Source: Pseudomonas sp. SORT22 (GTDB taxonomy: Bacteria > Pseudomonadota > Gammaproteobacteria > Pseudomonadales > Pseudomonadaceae). Taken from it: a stretch of DNA of 64,000 nucleotides. Of the stretch, positions 17,554-25,135 are shown one piece after another (positions within the stretch are counted from its first letter, which is position 1; each line of letters starts with the position of its first letter). The position numbers and the translations under genes are program-made. The stretch covers positions 3,596,501 through 3,660,500 of the forward strand of contig NZ_CP071007.1 of the NCBI RefSeq assembly GCF_018417635.1, read 5' to 3'. The notes below the pieces were generated by a model that did no database searches, was not told where the DNA came from, and saw only the letters and a program-made list of their open reading frames with translations.

Positions 17554-18687
17554 GGCCGCCACCTCACTCAACAACTGCCGCTTGAGCCCGGCAATCAGAT
17601 CGGTCTGGGTAATCACCCCCACCAGCGCTTCGCCGTCCATTACCGGCAAGCAATGCAGCCCCTGCTCGCTGAGCAACGGAATCAGCGCCACCGCCGGCTC
17701 GTCGCTGCGCACGGTAATCACCGGCCGGCTCATGATCTGCTCCAGCAGCACCTTGGGCCGGCGCCCGAGCAATGCGCGCCAGCTGCACCGCCCCTGGGCC
17801 ATGGCCGGGCCGATCAGGTCGGTGAGGCTGACTATCCCCACCAGGCGCCGGGCGTCATCGAGTACCGGCAAGGTGTGCAGATGGTGGCTCGACAGCAACT
17901 GCCAGGCCTGTTGCAAGGTGGTTTGCGGGGTCGCCAGTTGCACGTCCCGGGACATCACCGAGGCGGCGGTAATGCCGCCCAGGCTGCGTTTGAGCGCGTG
18001 TTGCTCGGTGGCCATGATGATGCGTTCGAGTTCGTCGCGGGTGACGTCGACGAACTCGCCGAGCTCTTCCAGCGCCTGGTCGAGGTCTTCACCACTGACG
18101 CCGACCCGTTCACCTGGCAGCACGTCGGCAGTGTGGTGCAGGTCTTTGCGCGCTGCGGCGGTCTTCGGGTAGCGCACGCCGGTCAGGCGGTTGTAGATCA
18201 CCGCCACGGCCACCAGCACCAGGGCATTGAGCATGATCGGTTCGAACACCTGGTCGCCCATCGCCTCCAGCGACGAGTCGGCCAGCACCACGCTCACCGC
18301 CACGCCGCCACCCGGCGGGTGCAGGCAGCGCAGCAGGCACATGAGCAAAATCGCCACGCCCAGGGCCAACGCCGCGACCCACAAGGCCGAACCAAAGCAG
18401 TGATGCAGCACCAGGCCCACCGCGGTGGCGCTGGCATAGCTGCCAATAAACGGCCAGGGCTGCGCCAGCGCCCCGGAGTGCACGGCAAACAGTAGCACCG
18501 CCGAGGCCGCCAGCGGCCCGAGCAGGTGCAGCGCCACTGTCGGGCCAAAGGCCAGGCTGCAGGCCAGGCCTGCGAGAAACAGACCGAGCAGTGCGCCAAC
18601 GCCTGCGCGTAGCCATTCTTTTGGGGGGATGTTCAGAGGGGCCGGCAGCAGCCGGTTGAACCCGTTGTTCAGAGCGCGCAGAGACAT
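17527..18687 (-). CDS. HPP-family membrane protein with two CBS domains
   Basis: A 386-residue protein. Residues ~20-170 form four to five hydrophobic helices carrying the HPP-family signature CLHPPGGGVAV. Residues ~235-375 hold two CBS domains (VMSRDVQLATPQTTLQQAW; IMSRPVITVRSDEPAVALI), which normally bind adenosine nucleotides or SAM as energy sensors. HPP proteins have been linked to nitrite or other anion transport in plastids and cyanobacteria; the bacterial role is unsettled. The start is chosen at MSLRALNNGFN because the upstream part of the longer frame is out of character and contains the leader hairpins at 18712-18762. Confidence 0.82.
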   Translation of the reverse strand: MSLRALNNGFNRLLPAPLNIPPKEWLRAGVGALLGLFLAGLACSLAFGPTVALHLLGPLAASAVLLFAVHSGALAQPWPFIGSYASATAVGLVLHHCFGSALWVAALALGVAILLMCLLRCLHPPGGGVAVSVVLADSSLEAMGDQVFEPIMLNALVLVAVAVIYNRLTGVRYPKTAAARKDLHHTADVLPGERVGVSGEDLDQALEELGEFVDVTRDELERIIMATEQHALKRSLGGITAASVMSRDVQLATPQTTLQQAWQLLSSHHLHTLPVLDDARRLVGIVSLTDLIGPAMAQGRCSWRALLGRRPKVLLEQIMSRPVITVRSDEPAVALIPLLSEQGLHCLPVMDGEALVGVITQTDLIAGLKRQLLSEVAASDHRVPAL

Positions 18688-18711
18688 GGGTAGATCGGGC
18701 ACCTGGGCAGT

Positions 18712-18762
18712 AAAAAAAGCCCGGCCAAATTGACTGGGCTGAGTATTGCGAGGGGGCAATAC
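18712..18762 (-). promoter_or_regulatory. Two-hairpin leader ending in a terminator, upstream of the HPP-CBS gene
   Basis: On the minus strand, GTATTGC/GCAATAC forms a perfect 7-bp hairpin (18743-18762). It is followed by AGCCC...GGGCT (18718-18740) and seven Ts (18718-18712), ending 25 bases before the HPP-CBS start codon. This fits a transcription attenuator or the 3' end of a small RNA. No known riboswitch consensus was recognised. Confidence 0.45.
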
Positions 18763-18890
18763 CAATGGGCTCCGTCCGTGGAGATGGAATTTTTGGGTGT
18801 TGCGTGGGCGGGGATTTTGCCGGGGTTGGGCTGGCGAGTGGTAATTCAAAAAACTGAGGGGTGAGTGCAGTTTTTTTGAGGGATGGCACG

Positions 18891-18913
18891 AGTCGGCGGC
18901 AAGGCCGCCGACT
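18891..18913 (-). terminator. Strong GC hairpin after the small membrane genes
   Basis: AGTCGGCGGC (18891-18900) and GCCGCCGACT (18904-18913) form a perfect 10-bp stem with a 3-base loop, 12 bases past the stop of the 24-residue gene. No T-run follows immediately. Confidence 0.6.
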
Positions 18914-18924
18914 TCGCCAGGCAA

Positions 18925-18999
18925 TCAATGCATGAACAGGGCGATCAGGATGATCACCGGAATCGGTACACCCAGCATGAACAACAGTAGTGAACGCAT
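18925..18999 (-). CDS. 24-residue membrane peptide
   Basis: The frame encodes MRSLLLFMLGVPIPVIILIALFMH, which is almost entirely one hydrophobic helix with a Pro-Ile-Pro kink. GGAG lies seven bases before the ATG. It begins 16 bases after the stop of the 307-residue membrane protein gene, so it is its operon partner. Similar 20-30 residue peptides are conserved in Pseudomonas and related bacteria without known function. Most gene callers would miss it. Confidence 0.75.
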   Translation of the reverse strand: MRSLLLFMLGVPIPVIILIALFMH

Positions 19000-19015
19000 G
19001 GTAGTTCTCCTCGGT

Positions 19016-19939
19016 TCAACGGACTTGGGCACTGACGTAGTCATCGACCAGCACCACGGCATCGCGACGACGGCCGCCGTAAGTGGCGGCGAGGCTGGCG
19101 AAGAACGCCCCGCACAGCAAGGCAATGAACATCCACAATGCCGACAGCGCAGCCGCCTTGCTGGCGGCATCAGCCGCTTCACGGGCAGCCTTTTTGGCGT
19201 CGTCCACTGCCTGGCGCGCCTGGGCGAAGACCTGGTCGACACGCTGCTCGGCCTGGGCCGGCGCAAGGTTGGTGCGCTGACTGACCAGTTGCGCCAGGTA
19301 CTGGCGGTCTTCGCCGCTCAGTTGCCCGCCGTTGCTCAACGCGCGCGCCATGATCCGGGTCACCGCTACTTGTGCAGCATCTTCGTTGACCGCCACCGTG
19401 CCATCGCCACGGAACAGGGTATCGACGAAATAACCATAGGGGTCGCTACCCTGGGAACCGCTGGCAGCCGTCGCTGCCGCAGTAACGCCACCTGCAGCAC
19501 CCGCGGCGACCTGAGCCCCCGCCTGCACGCCGCCAGCGACGATACTGCTGACCGAACCGACCACCAGCGTTGCCGTGACCAGCGTGGCAACGGCCCAGGC
19601 CAGAAAGCCGTGGGCGGTATCGCGAAAGTACACCTCATCGCCATGCACGCTCGCCCATTTGACCCGCAGACGGCCCGCCAGGTAACCCCCCAGGCCGGAG
19701 GCGATAATCTGCGTCAGCGCCAGCCAGACAATCGTCGAGATACCCAGGCCCTTGGCGCTCATGCCGTCGCCAACCCACGGCGAAACTGCCGAGAAGCCCA
19801 GCCCGATACCGAGCAAAACCAGTATCAACGACAACGCCGCGGCGCCCGCCGCGCCGGCAAATATAGCCGCCCATGACACGCCGGAGCGGCTTTGCGCTTC
19901 GACGATGGAGGTGGAGTGGGTTTCTGATGTTGTAATCAT
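19016..19939 (-). CDS. Membrane protein of unknown function with glycine/alanine-rich core
   Basis: A 307-residue protein with four or more hydrophobic segments. Residues ~20-52 and ~65-90 span the membrane, and ~110-160 are Gly/Ala/Val-rich and glycine-zipper-like (VGSVSSIVAGGVQAGAQ). A charged Ala/Lys/Asp coiled-coil-like stretch follows near residue 235 (DAKKAAREAADAASKAA), then a last membrane helix and a short charged tail. GGGAG precedes the ATG. I do not recognise a function. Its downstream partner is the 24-residue peptide, and the pair could be an envelope stress-associated unit. Confidence 0.75.
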   Translation of the reverse strand: MITTSETHSTSIVEAQSRSGVSWAAIFAGAAGAAALSLILVLLGIGLGFSAVSPWVGDGMSAKGLGISTIVWLALTQIIASGLGGYLAGRLRVKWASVHGDEVYFRDTAHGFLAWAVATLVTATLVVGSVSSIVAGGVQAGAQVAAGAAGGVTAAATAASGSQGSDPYGYFVDTLFRGDGTVAVNEDAAQVAVTRIMARALSNGGQLSGEDRQYLAQLVSQRTNLAPAQAEQRVDQVFAQARQAVDDAKKAAREAADAASKAAALSALWMFIALLCGAFFASLAATYGGRRRDAVVLVDDYVSAQVR

Positions 19940-20166
19940 TGTTGTAGAACTCCCGTGAGGAACATCGAATGTTCACTACAACGGGTGCACGCCCTGTGCC
20001 AAACCGGTTGAAAGGGCAATGGCTATAAATTCAATAGGTTGCAGCACGTTGCGAACATGCCCATCATGCAAAGTGCATGATCAGGCCAGCGCCAGCGGGT
20101 GTTCTGCACACCAGGGCAATCGCCAGGGGCCGGTCTTGTCCGCAATTTTTCGACCCAGAGCCCGCG

Positions 20167-20787
20167 ATGACTAATGAAGCGTTGATAATCGATTTGTTTG
20201 AAGCCGCTGACGCCTTGGCCAATGGCGACAACAGGGCAATGCAGCGCCTGCTTGCGCCGATCAAGAACCGCGAATCCTATAACGGCACTCCTGTTCTGTT
20301 CTATGTGGCTGAAAACATTCAGGCGCTGGAATTTCTTGCGGCCAATGGCGTTGATTTTCTGCAAAAAAACAGCCTTGGCGGCAATAACCTGCTGCACCGG
20401 GTGTCATTGGACAGTGATGACCCTGTGTTCGAATGGGTGCTGGCCTGGTACAGCAGCAACAACAGTGTCGATGCAGCGAGCGACGATGGCTTCACCGTAC
20501 TCTCGACGCTGCTCAAGTTCGGTCGGGCGGACCGCGCCAAGCGCTTGATCGAGTGTGGTGCAAGCCTTTCATCGGTCGCCAACAACGGCCTCACCCCGGC
20601 CCGGCAAACGGTCATTTGCATGGAGCAAGAGCACGATGCGCTTGAGGGTCTGGCGCTACTCCTGTCCCACGGATTGACCCTCGGCACTGCAGAGTTGGCC
20701 TATCTGGCGCACATGGCGCGCGCTATCAACCGGCACCGGCTTGCCAAGTGGATTGAAGACGATCTGATTCCCTCTGCGCCCGGCTAG
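20167..20787 (+). CDS. Ankyrin-repeat-like protein, function unknown
   Basis: A 206-residue soluble protein. Helix-turn-helix units resemble degenerate ankyrin repeats: VLFYVAENIQALEFLAANGVDF, GNNLLHRVSLDSDDPVF and GFTVLSTLLKFGRADRAKRLIECG. No signal peptide or catalytic motif is visible. The start at MTNEALIIDLF is chosen because the preceding residues of the open frame are Arg/Pro-rich and out of character; the ribosome site is weak. Base composition is slightly lower in GC than its neighbours. It stands alone between a divergent membrane operon and the kinase gene. Confidence 0.7.
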   Translation: MTNEALIIDLFEAADALANGDNRAMQRLLAPIKNRESYNGTPVLFYVAENIQALEFLAANGVDFLQKNSLGGNNLLHRVSLDSDDPVFEWVLAWYSSNNSVDAASDDGFTVLSTLLKFGRADRAKRLIECGASLSSVANNGLTPARQTVICMEQEHDALEGLALLLSHGLTLGTAELAYLAHMARAINRHRLAKWIEDDLIPSAPG

Positions 20788-20886
20788 TGAGTGCCCGGAT
20801 AGCTGCAAAATCCCTACCGATACACTTTCACTGCCCCGACAAAACCTGCACAATCGCCGGCTTTTTTTCCGACAAGGCAGTCCCTC

Positions 20887-21411
20887 ATGCAACGGATCGT
20901 AATTCTGGGCAACGCCGGCAGCGGCAAGTCCACCCTCGCCCGCGCCCTGGGCAAGCAACTGGGCCTGGCGGTGGTGCACCTGGACAGGTTGTTCTGGGAG
21001 CCCGGCTGGGTCGAGCCGGATGCCGAGCAGTTCCGCTCGCGCGTGCGCGAGGCAGTGTCGCAGGACGCCTGGGTGTGTGAAGGCAACTATGCGCGGCGCA
21101 CCTTCGACCTGCGCCTGCCGCAGGCTGACCTGGTGATCTGGCTGGATACGCCGCGCCTGACCTGCTTGATGCGGGTGATCAAGCGCAGCGTGCTGAACCG
21201 CCCGCGCCCTGACCTCGCCGACGGCTGCAGCGAAAAGCTGGACCGGGCGTTTCTGACCTTCCTGAAATTCGTCTGGACCTTCGATCGCGGTTATCGCCCG
21301 GGGATTGAAAGGGTACGTGAAGCCATCGGGCCGCAGGTACCGGTGGTGCATTTGTGCGGTAGCCGGCAAATTGCGGCGTTTGTCGAAGGCTTCAATCACG
21401 TTCCAGCCTGA
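20887..21411 (+). CDS. P-loop kinase-like protein (adenylate kinase / FlaR family)
   Basis: A 174-residue P-loop NTPase. The Walker A motif GNAGSGKST lies at residues 8-16, and HLDRLFWEPGWV follows, typical of the adenylate-kinase-related topology modulation (FlaR-like) proteins. A Walker B-like strand DLVIWLD and an Arg-rich lid (RPRPD) are visible. The substrate is not established for the family. It precedes the hydrolase gene by 45 bases and may be co-transcribed. Confidence 0.8.
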   Translation: MQRIVILGNAGSGKSTLARALGKQLGLAVVHLDRLFWEPGWVEPDAEQFRSRVREAVSQDAWVCEGNYARRTFDLRLPQADLVIWLDTPRLTCLMRVIKRSVLNRPRPDLADGCSEKLDRAFLTFLKFVWTFDRGYRPGIERVREAIGPQVPVVHLCGSRQIAAFVEGFNHVPA

Positions 21412-21456
21412 TCTCCTATGCTCATGGTTCGCCCACACCTCAGAGGAGCAGCGAAC

Positions 21457-22287
21457 ATGGCATTCGTGACCACTAACGATGGCGTTGAGATCTTCTACAA
21501 AGACTGGGGCCCGCGTGACGCCGAGGTGATTTTCTTTCACCACGGCTGGCCGCTCTGCAGCGACGACTGGGATACGCAGATGTTGTTCTTTCTGGCCCAG
21601 GGTTATCGGGTCGTCGCCCACGACCGCCGTGGCCATGGGCGCTCCAGCCAGGTCTGGGATGGCCACGACATGGACCATTACGCCGATGACGTGGCGGCGC
21701 TGGTCAAGCACCTGGGTGTTCAAAAGGCCGTGCATGTCGGGCATTCGACCGGCGGTGGCGAAGTCATCCATTACATCGCCCGCCATGGCCAGGAGCGGGT
21801 GGCCAAGGCCGCCCTTCTCGCCGCGGTTGCGCCGCTGATGGTACAGACCGCCAGCAACCCCGGCGGCCTGCCAAAATCAGTATTCGACGACCTGCAGGCG
21901 CAACTGGCGGCCAACCGCGCCCAGTTCTACCACGACATCCCTTCCGGGCCGTTTTACGGCTACAACCGTCCGGGCGCTAAGCCGTCGCAAGGGGTGATCC
22001 TCAACTGGTGGCGCCAGGGCATGATGGGCAGCGCCAAGGCCCACTACGACGGTATCGTCGCCTTCTCGCAGACCGATTTCACCGAGGACCTGAAGAAGGT
22101 CACGGTACCGGTGCTGGTGATGCACGGCGATGATGACCAGATCGTGCCCTACGACAACTCCGGGCCGCTGTCGGCGAAACTGCTCGGCAACGGCACGCTG
22201 AAAACCTACAAGGGGTTCCCTCACGGCATGCCTACCACCCATGCCGACATCATCAATGCCGACCTGCTGGCCTTTATCCGCAGTTGA
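21457..22287 (+). CDS. Alpha/beta hydrolase, non-heme chloroperoxidase-like
   Basis: A 276-residue alpha/beta hydrolase of the cofactor-free haloperoxidase/esterase group. The nucleophile elbow GHSTGGGE gives Ser97. The acid residue lies in VMHGDDDQIVP, and the histidine in FPHGMPTTH near the C-terminus. HHGWPLCSDDWD provides the oxyanion-hole region. Physiological substrates are usually esters or lactones; perhydrolysis is a side reaction. AGGAG precedes ATG 21457. Confidence 0.85.
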   Translation: MAFVTTNDGVEIFYKDWGPRDAEVIFFHHGWPLCSDDWDTQMLFFLAQGYRVVAHDRRGHGRSSQVWDGHDMDHYADDVAALVKHLGVQKAVHVGHSTGGGEVIHYIARHGQERVAKAALLAAVAPLMVQTASNPGGLPKSVFDDLQAQLAANRAQFYHDIPSGPFYGYNRPGAKPSQGVILNWWRQGMMGSAKAHYDGIVAFSQTDFTEDLKKVTVPVLVMHGDDDQIVPYDNSGPLSAKLLGNGTLKTYKGFPHGMPTTHADIINADLLAFIRS

Positions 22288-22308
22288 TCGCGGCTCAATG
22301 CCGTTCTA

Positions 22309-22698
22309 TCAGCTCTGGCAGAAGCGTATCCGGTTGCCAAACGGGTCGTAGACTTCCAGCACTTTACCCCAGCCCTGCTCGACGATATCCGGGCGTCCAT
22401 AGCCATAACGCTTGGCCTGCAGTTCGTCGCGCAGTTGCTCGATGTTGTGCGTGGGCACGAAGATCGTCGCCCCCGGGCTGGCATCGCCATGATGTTCGGA
22501 CAGGTGCAGTTGCAGGCCGTCACGGCTGATGCCCAGGTACAGCGGCAGGTCAGCTTCGAAACGGTGCTCGAACTCAACGCTGAAACCGAGGAAATCCAGG
22601 TAGAACTCGCGGGCCTTGGCTTCGTCAAAGCTGCGCAGGATGGGAATGGGCTTGTCGAAGCGGATTGCCGTCTGCTTGGCTTGCTCGGTTGAAATCAT
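22309..22698 (-). CDS. Glyoxalase-superfamily (bleomycin-resistance-like) protein
   Basis: A 129-residue VOC-fold protein. The two half-modules are PIPILRSFDEAKAREFYLDF and the C-terminal VLEVYDPFGNRIRFCQS. GDASPGATIFVPTHNIEQL lies between them. AGGAG is well placed before ATG 22698. It converges on the hydrolase gene with a 21-base gap. Substrate unknown. Confidence 0.8.
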   Translation of the reverse strand: MISTEQAKQTAIRFDKPIPILRSFDEAKAREFYLDFLGFSVEFEHRFEADLPLYLGISRDGLQLHLSEHHGDASPGATIFVPTHNIEQLRDELQAKRYGYGRPDIVEQGWGKVLEVYDPFGNRIRFCQS

Positions 22699-22855
22699 CG
22701 TTTTTCTCCTGAAGCCGAGGCCGTGTGGGCGCGAGCGGCGGGCAGCATTAGCCTGGGGGCGATAGTACACAGATGATCGAAGCGCTGTCGATTTCGCCGG
22801 CGCCGGTTCGACTAGTGTCAGGCAGTTCCGCCTGCAGCCCCATCAGGAGCCACTC

Positions 22856-23470
22856 ATGCGCAAACTCATCGTTGCCGCCTTCACCAGCCTCGACGGCGTA
22901 ATCCAGGCCCCGGGCGGGCCGCAAGAAGACACCAGCGGCGGTTTTGGCTACGGCGGCTGGGTCGTGCCATTTGCCGACCAGGCCTTCGGCGAGGCCATGC
23001 AGACGCTGTTCTCGCAGCCGTTCGAACTGCTGCTGGGGCGGCGCACCTACGACATTTTTGCCGGCTATTGGCCGCACCAGACCGACTCTGCGGATCAGTT
23101 CATCGCCGACCTGTTCAACCGTGTGCCCAAGCATGTCGCCACCCACCACCCCGAGACCCTCGACTGGCACAACAGCCATGCCCTGGTGGGTGAGCTAGCC
23201 GGGGCTATTCGTACCCTCAAACAGCAGGACGGCGACACCTTGTTGACCCAGGGCAGCGGCGAGCTGGTGCGTCAATTGCTGGCGGCGGGCCTGGTGGATG
23301 AACTGCGGCTGTTGATTCACCCGATCATCCTCGGCCGTGGCAAGCGCCTGTTCGATGACCAGGCGCAAGCGGCGTCCTTTACTTTGGCCGATTCGAGCAG
23401 CACGCCAGGTGGAGTGCTGATTACCCGTTATGTGCTTGACGGGGAGGTGCGCACCGGCTCATTTGCCTAG
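22856..23470 (+). CDS. Dihydrofolate reductase-family (RibD C-terminal-like) oxidoreductase
   Basis: A 204-residue protein of the RibD_C/DHFR-like fold. It has the N-terminal strand MRKLIVAAFTSLDGVIQAPG, the cofactor-side motif LLGRRTYDIFAGYWP, and GSGELVRQLLAAGLVDELRLLIHP near the C-terminus. These are probable NADPH-dependent reductases of undefined substrate, not the folate enzyme itself. AGGAG precedes the ATG. Confidence 0.82.
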   Translation: MRKLIVAAFTSLDGVIQAPGGPQEDTSGGFGYGGWVVPFADQAFGEAMQTLFSQPFELLLGRRTYDIFAGYWPHQTDSADQFIADLFNRVPKHVATHHPETLDWHNSHALVGELAGAIRTLKQQDGDTLLTQGSGELVRQLLAAGLVDELRLLIHPIILGRGKRLFDDQAQAASFTLADSSSTPGGVLITRYVLDGEVRTGSFA

Positions 23471-23526
23471 ACTGCAGCTGTGCATGCTGGCCTTGCCAGC
23501 GCTGGTAATGTTGAATGGAGAGCGCA

Positions 23527-24198
23527 ATGCCTGCCCCCGAAAACGAGCTGTTGCAAAGCTGGCAAGACAACGCCCAAGCGTGGATTGAAGCCGTTCGCAG
23601 CGGCGCCATCGAAAGCCGCCAGCAAGTCACCGACCAGGCGATTCTGCTGGCGGTGCTCGGCCGCCAGCCCGAACGCGTGCTCGACCTGGGCTGTGGCGAA
23701 GGCTGGCTGTTGCGCGCACTGGCCAAGCGCGGCATCGACGCGGTGGGGGTGGACGGCGATCCGACCCTGGTCGAGGCGGCGCGGGCAGCGGGGACGGCCC
23801 AGGTGTATCTGGCCAGCTATGCAGCGCTGGCAGACGCACAGGTTGATATCGGCCGCGACTACTCGCTGGTCTGCGCCAACTTCGCCCTGTTGCACCAGGA
23901 CATCATCCCCCTGCTCGGCGCCATGAACGCCCTGCTCGCCGCTGGCGGCGCCCTGGTGATCCAGACCCTGCACCCGTGGGCGGCCGCGGCCGGCAACTAT
24001 CAGGACGGTTGGCGGCAAGAAACCTTTGCCAGCTTTGCCGGCCAGTGGCAGCCCATGCCCTGGTACCTGCGCACTTTGTCCAGCTGGTTCACTGCACTGG
24101 ACATGGCGGGTTTCAAGCTGGTCGCCGTGCAGGAGCCGCAGCATCCACAAAGCCCGCTGCCGCAATCATTGTTGTTGATAGCCGAGCCTAAAGATTGA
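23527..24198 (+). CDS. Class I SAM-dependent methyltransferase
   Basis: A 223-residue methyltransferase. Motif I is VLDLGCGEGWLLRALAKRG, the acidic ribose ligand sits in VGVDGDPTLVEAA, and CANFALLHQDIIPLL forms motif II/III. The start at 23527 is preferred over ATG 23515 because GGAGAG lies between them. It begins 56 bases after the DHFR-like gene on the same strand. Substrate unknown. Confidence 0.82.
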   Translation: MPAPENELLQSWQDNAQAWIEAVRSGAIESRQQVTDQAILLAVLGRQPERVLDLGCGEGWLLRALAKRGIDAVGVDGDPTLVEAARAAGTAQVYLASYAALADAQVDIGRDYSLVCANFALLHQDIIPLLGAMNALLAAGGALVIQTLHPWAAAAGNYQDGWRQETFASFAGQWQPMPWYLRTLSSWFTALDMAGFKLVAVQEPQHPQSPLPQSLLLIAEPKD

Positions 24199-24234
24199 AG
24201 CGCATCCCACCCACCTAATCAGGAACCACATACC

Positions 24235-24453
24235 ATGAGCGAAGAGACAAAAGTAAAAGGGCCAGCGTCGTACTTCCCCTCCATCGAGAAGACTTACGGC
24301 CAGCCCGTCAACCACTGGCTGGAGCTGATCGGCACGGTCAGCGGCAAGAAGCACATGGAGATCGTCAGCTGGCTCAAGGCCGAGCATGGCTTGGGCCATG
24401 GCCATGCCAATGCACTGGTGGCGTATTTTTTGGCGAGCGCTAAAAACAGCTGA
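24235..24453 (+). CDS. DUF4287 small protein
   Basis: A 72-residue protein. IEKTYGQPVNHWLELI and GLGHGHANALVAYFLA are characteristic of DUF4287. The family is small, soluble and uncharacterised; it often sits beside small-molecule or stress enzymes. AGGAA precedes the ATG, and the gene leads the ABC operon by 16 bases. Confidence 0.8.
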   Translation: MSEETKVKGPASYFPSIEKTYGQPVNHWLELIGTVSGKKHMEIVSWLKAEHGLGHGHANALVAYFLASAKNS

Positions 24454-24469
24454 GGATAGAACCCGCCCC

Positions 24470-25135
24470 ATGCTGGTCATCGAACAGTTGCACAAGTCGT
24501 TCAGCACTGCCCAAGGCCTGCTGCCGGTATTGCAGGGCGTCGACTTGCGCCTGGGCCAGGGCAGCAGCCTGGCATTGATGGGTGAGTCCGGCAGCGGCAA
24601 AAGCACCTTGCTGCACCTGGTCGCCGGTCTCGATCGCGCCGATAGTGGGCGCATCCTGATCGATGGCCAGGCGCTGGACGCCCGTTCGGAATCAGCCCTG
24701 GCGCGCTGGCGTCGGCAAGGCATCGGCCTGGTGTTCCAGCAGTACAACCTGATCAGCAGCCTCGATGTGGCGGCCAATCTTGCCTTTCAGGCCAGGCTGG
24801 CGGCGCGGTTTGACCGCCAATGGCTGGACTACCTGGCTGCCCGCCTGGGTCTGGCCAGCCTGTTGCAGCGCTACCCCGAGCAACTCTCCGGCGGCCAGCA
24901 GCAGCGGGTCGCCATCGGTCGGGCGCTGGCCGCTCGCCCGGCGCTGGTGCTGGCTGATGAACCCACCGGCAGCCTCGACGAGCGCAGCAGTGATGAAGTG
25001 CTGGCGTTGATGCTGCAACTGGTCGCCGAGGCTGCCAGCAGCCTGCTGATGGTGACCCACAGCCCGCGTCTGGCAGCGCGCCTTGAGCAGCGCTGCGTGC
25101 TGCACGCCGGGCGTGTGCAGGTCGAGGCGCACTGA
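24470..25135 (+). CDS. ABC transporter ATP-binding subunit (LolD/MacB-like, AttE-type)
   Basis: A 221-residue ABC ATPase. Walker A is GESGSGKST (residues 38-46), the signature is LSGGQQQRVAIGRAL, Walker B is ALVLADEPTGSLDE, and the H-loop lies in VTHSPR. It belongs to the class that powers FtsX-type permeases (mechanotransmission). GAGGAT lies upstream. Its TGA overlaps the permease ATG by one base (TGATG), so translation is coupled. The true start is 24470; the longer frame overlaps the DUF4287 gene. Confidence 0.9.
   Translation: MLVIEQLHKSFSTAQGLLPVLQGVDLRLGQGSSLALMGESGSGKSTLLHLVAGLDRADSGRILIDGQALDARSESALARWRRQGIGLVFQQYNLISSLDVAANLAFQARLAARFDRQWLDYLAARLGLASLLQRYPEQLSGGQQQRVAIGRALAARPALVLADEPTGSLDERSSDEVLALMLQLVAEAASSLLMVTHSPRLAARLEQRCVLHAGRVQVEAH

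Noticed and set aside
18925-19266. 113-codon minus-strand frame
   Set aside because: Its first 89 codons are an out-of-frame reading of the membrane protein gene. Only the last 24 codons have a ribosome site and sensible composition.
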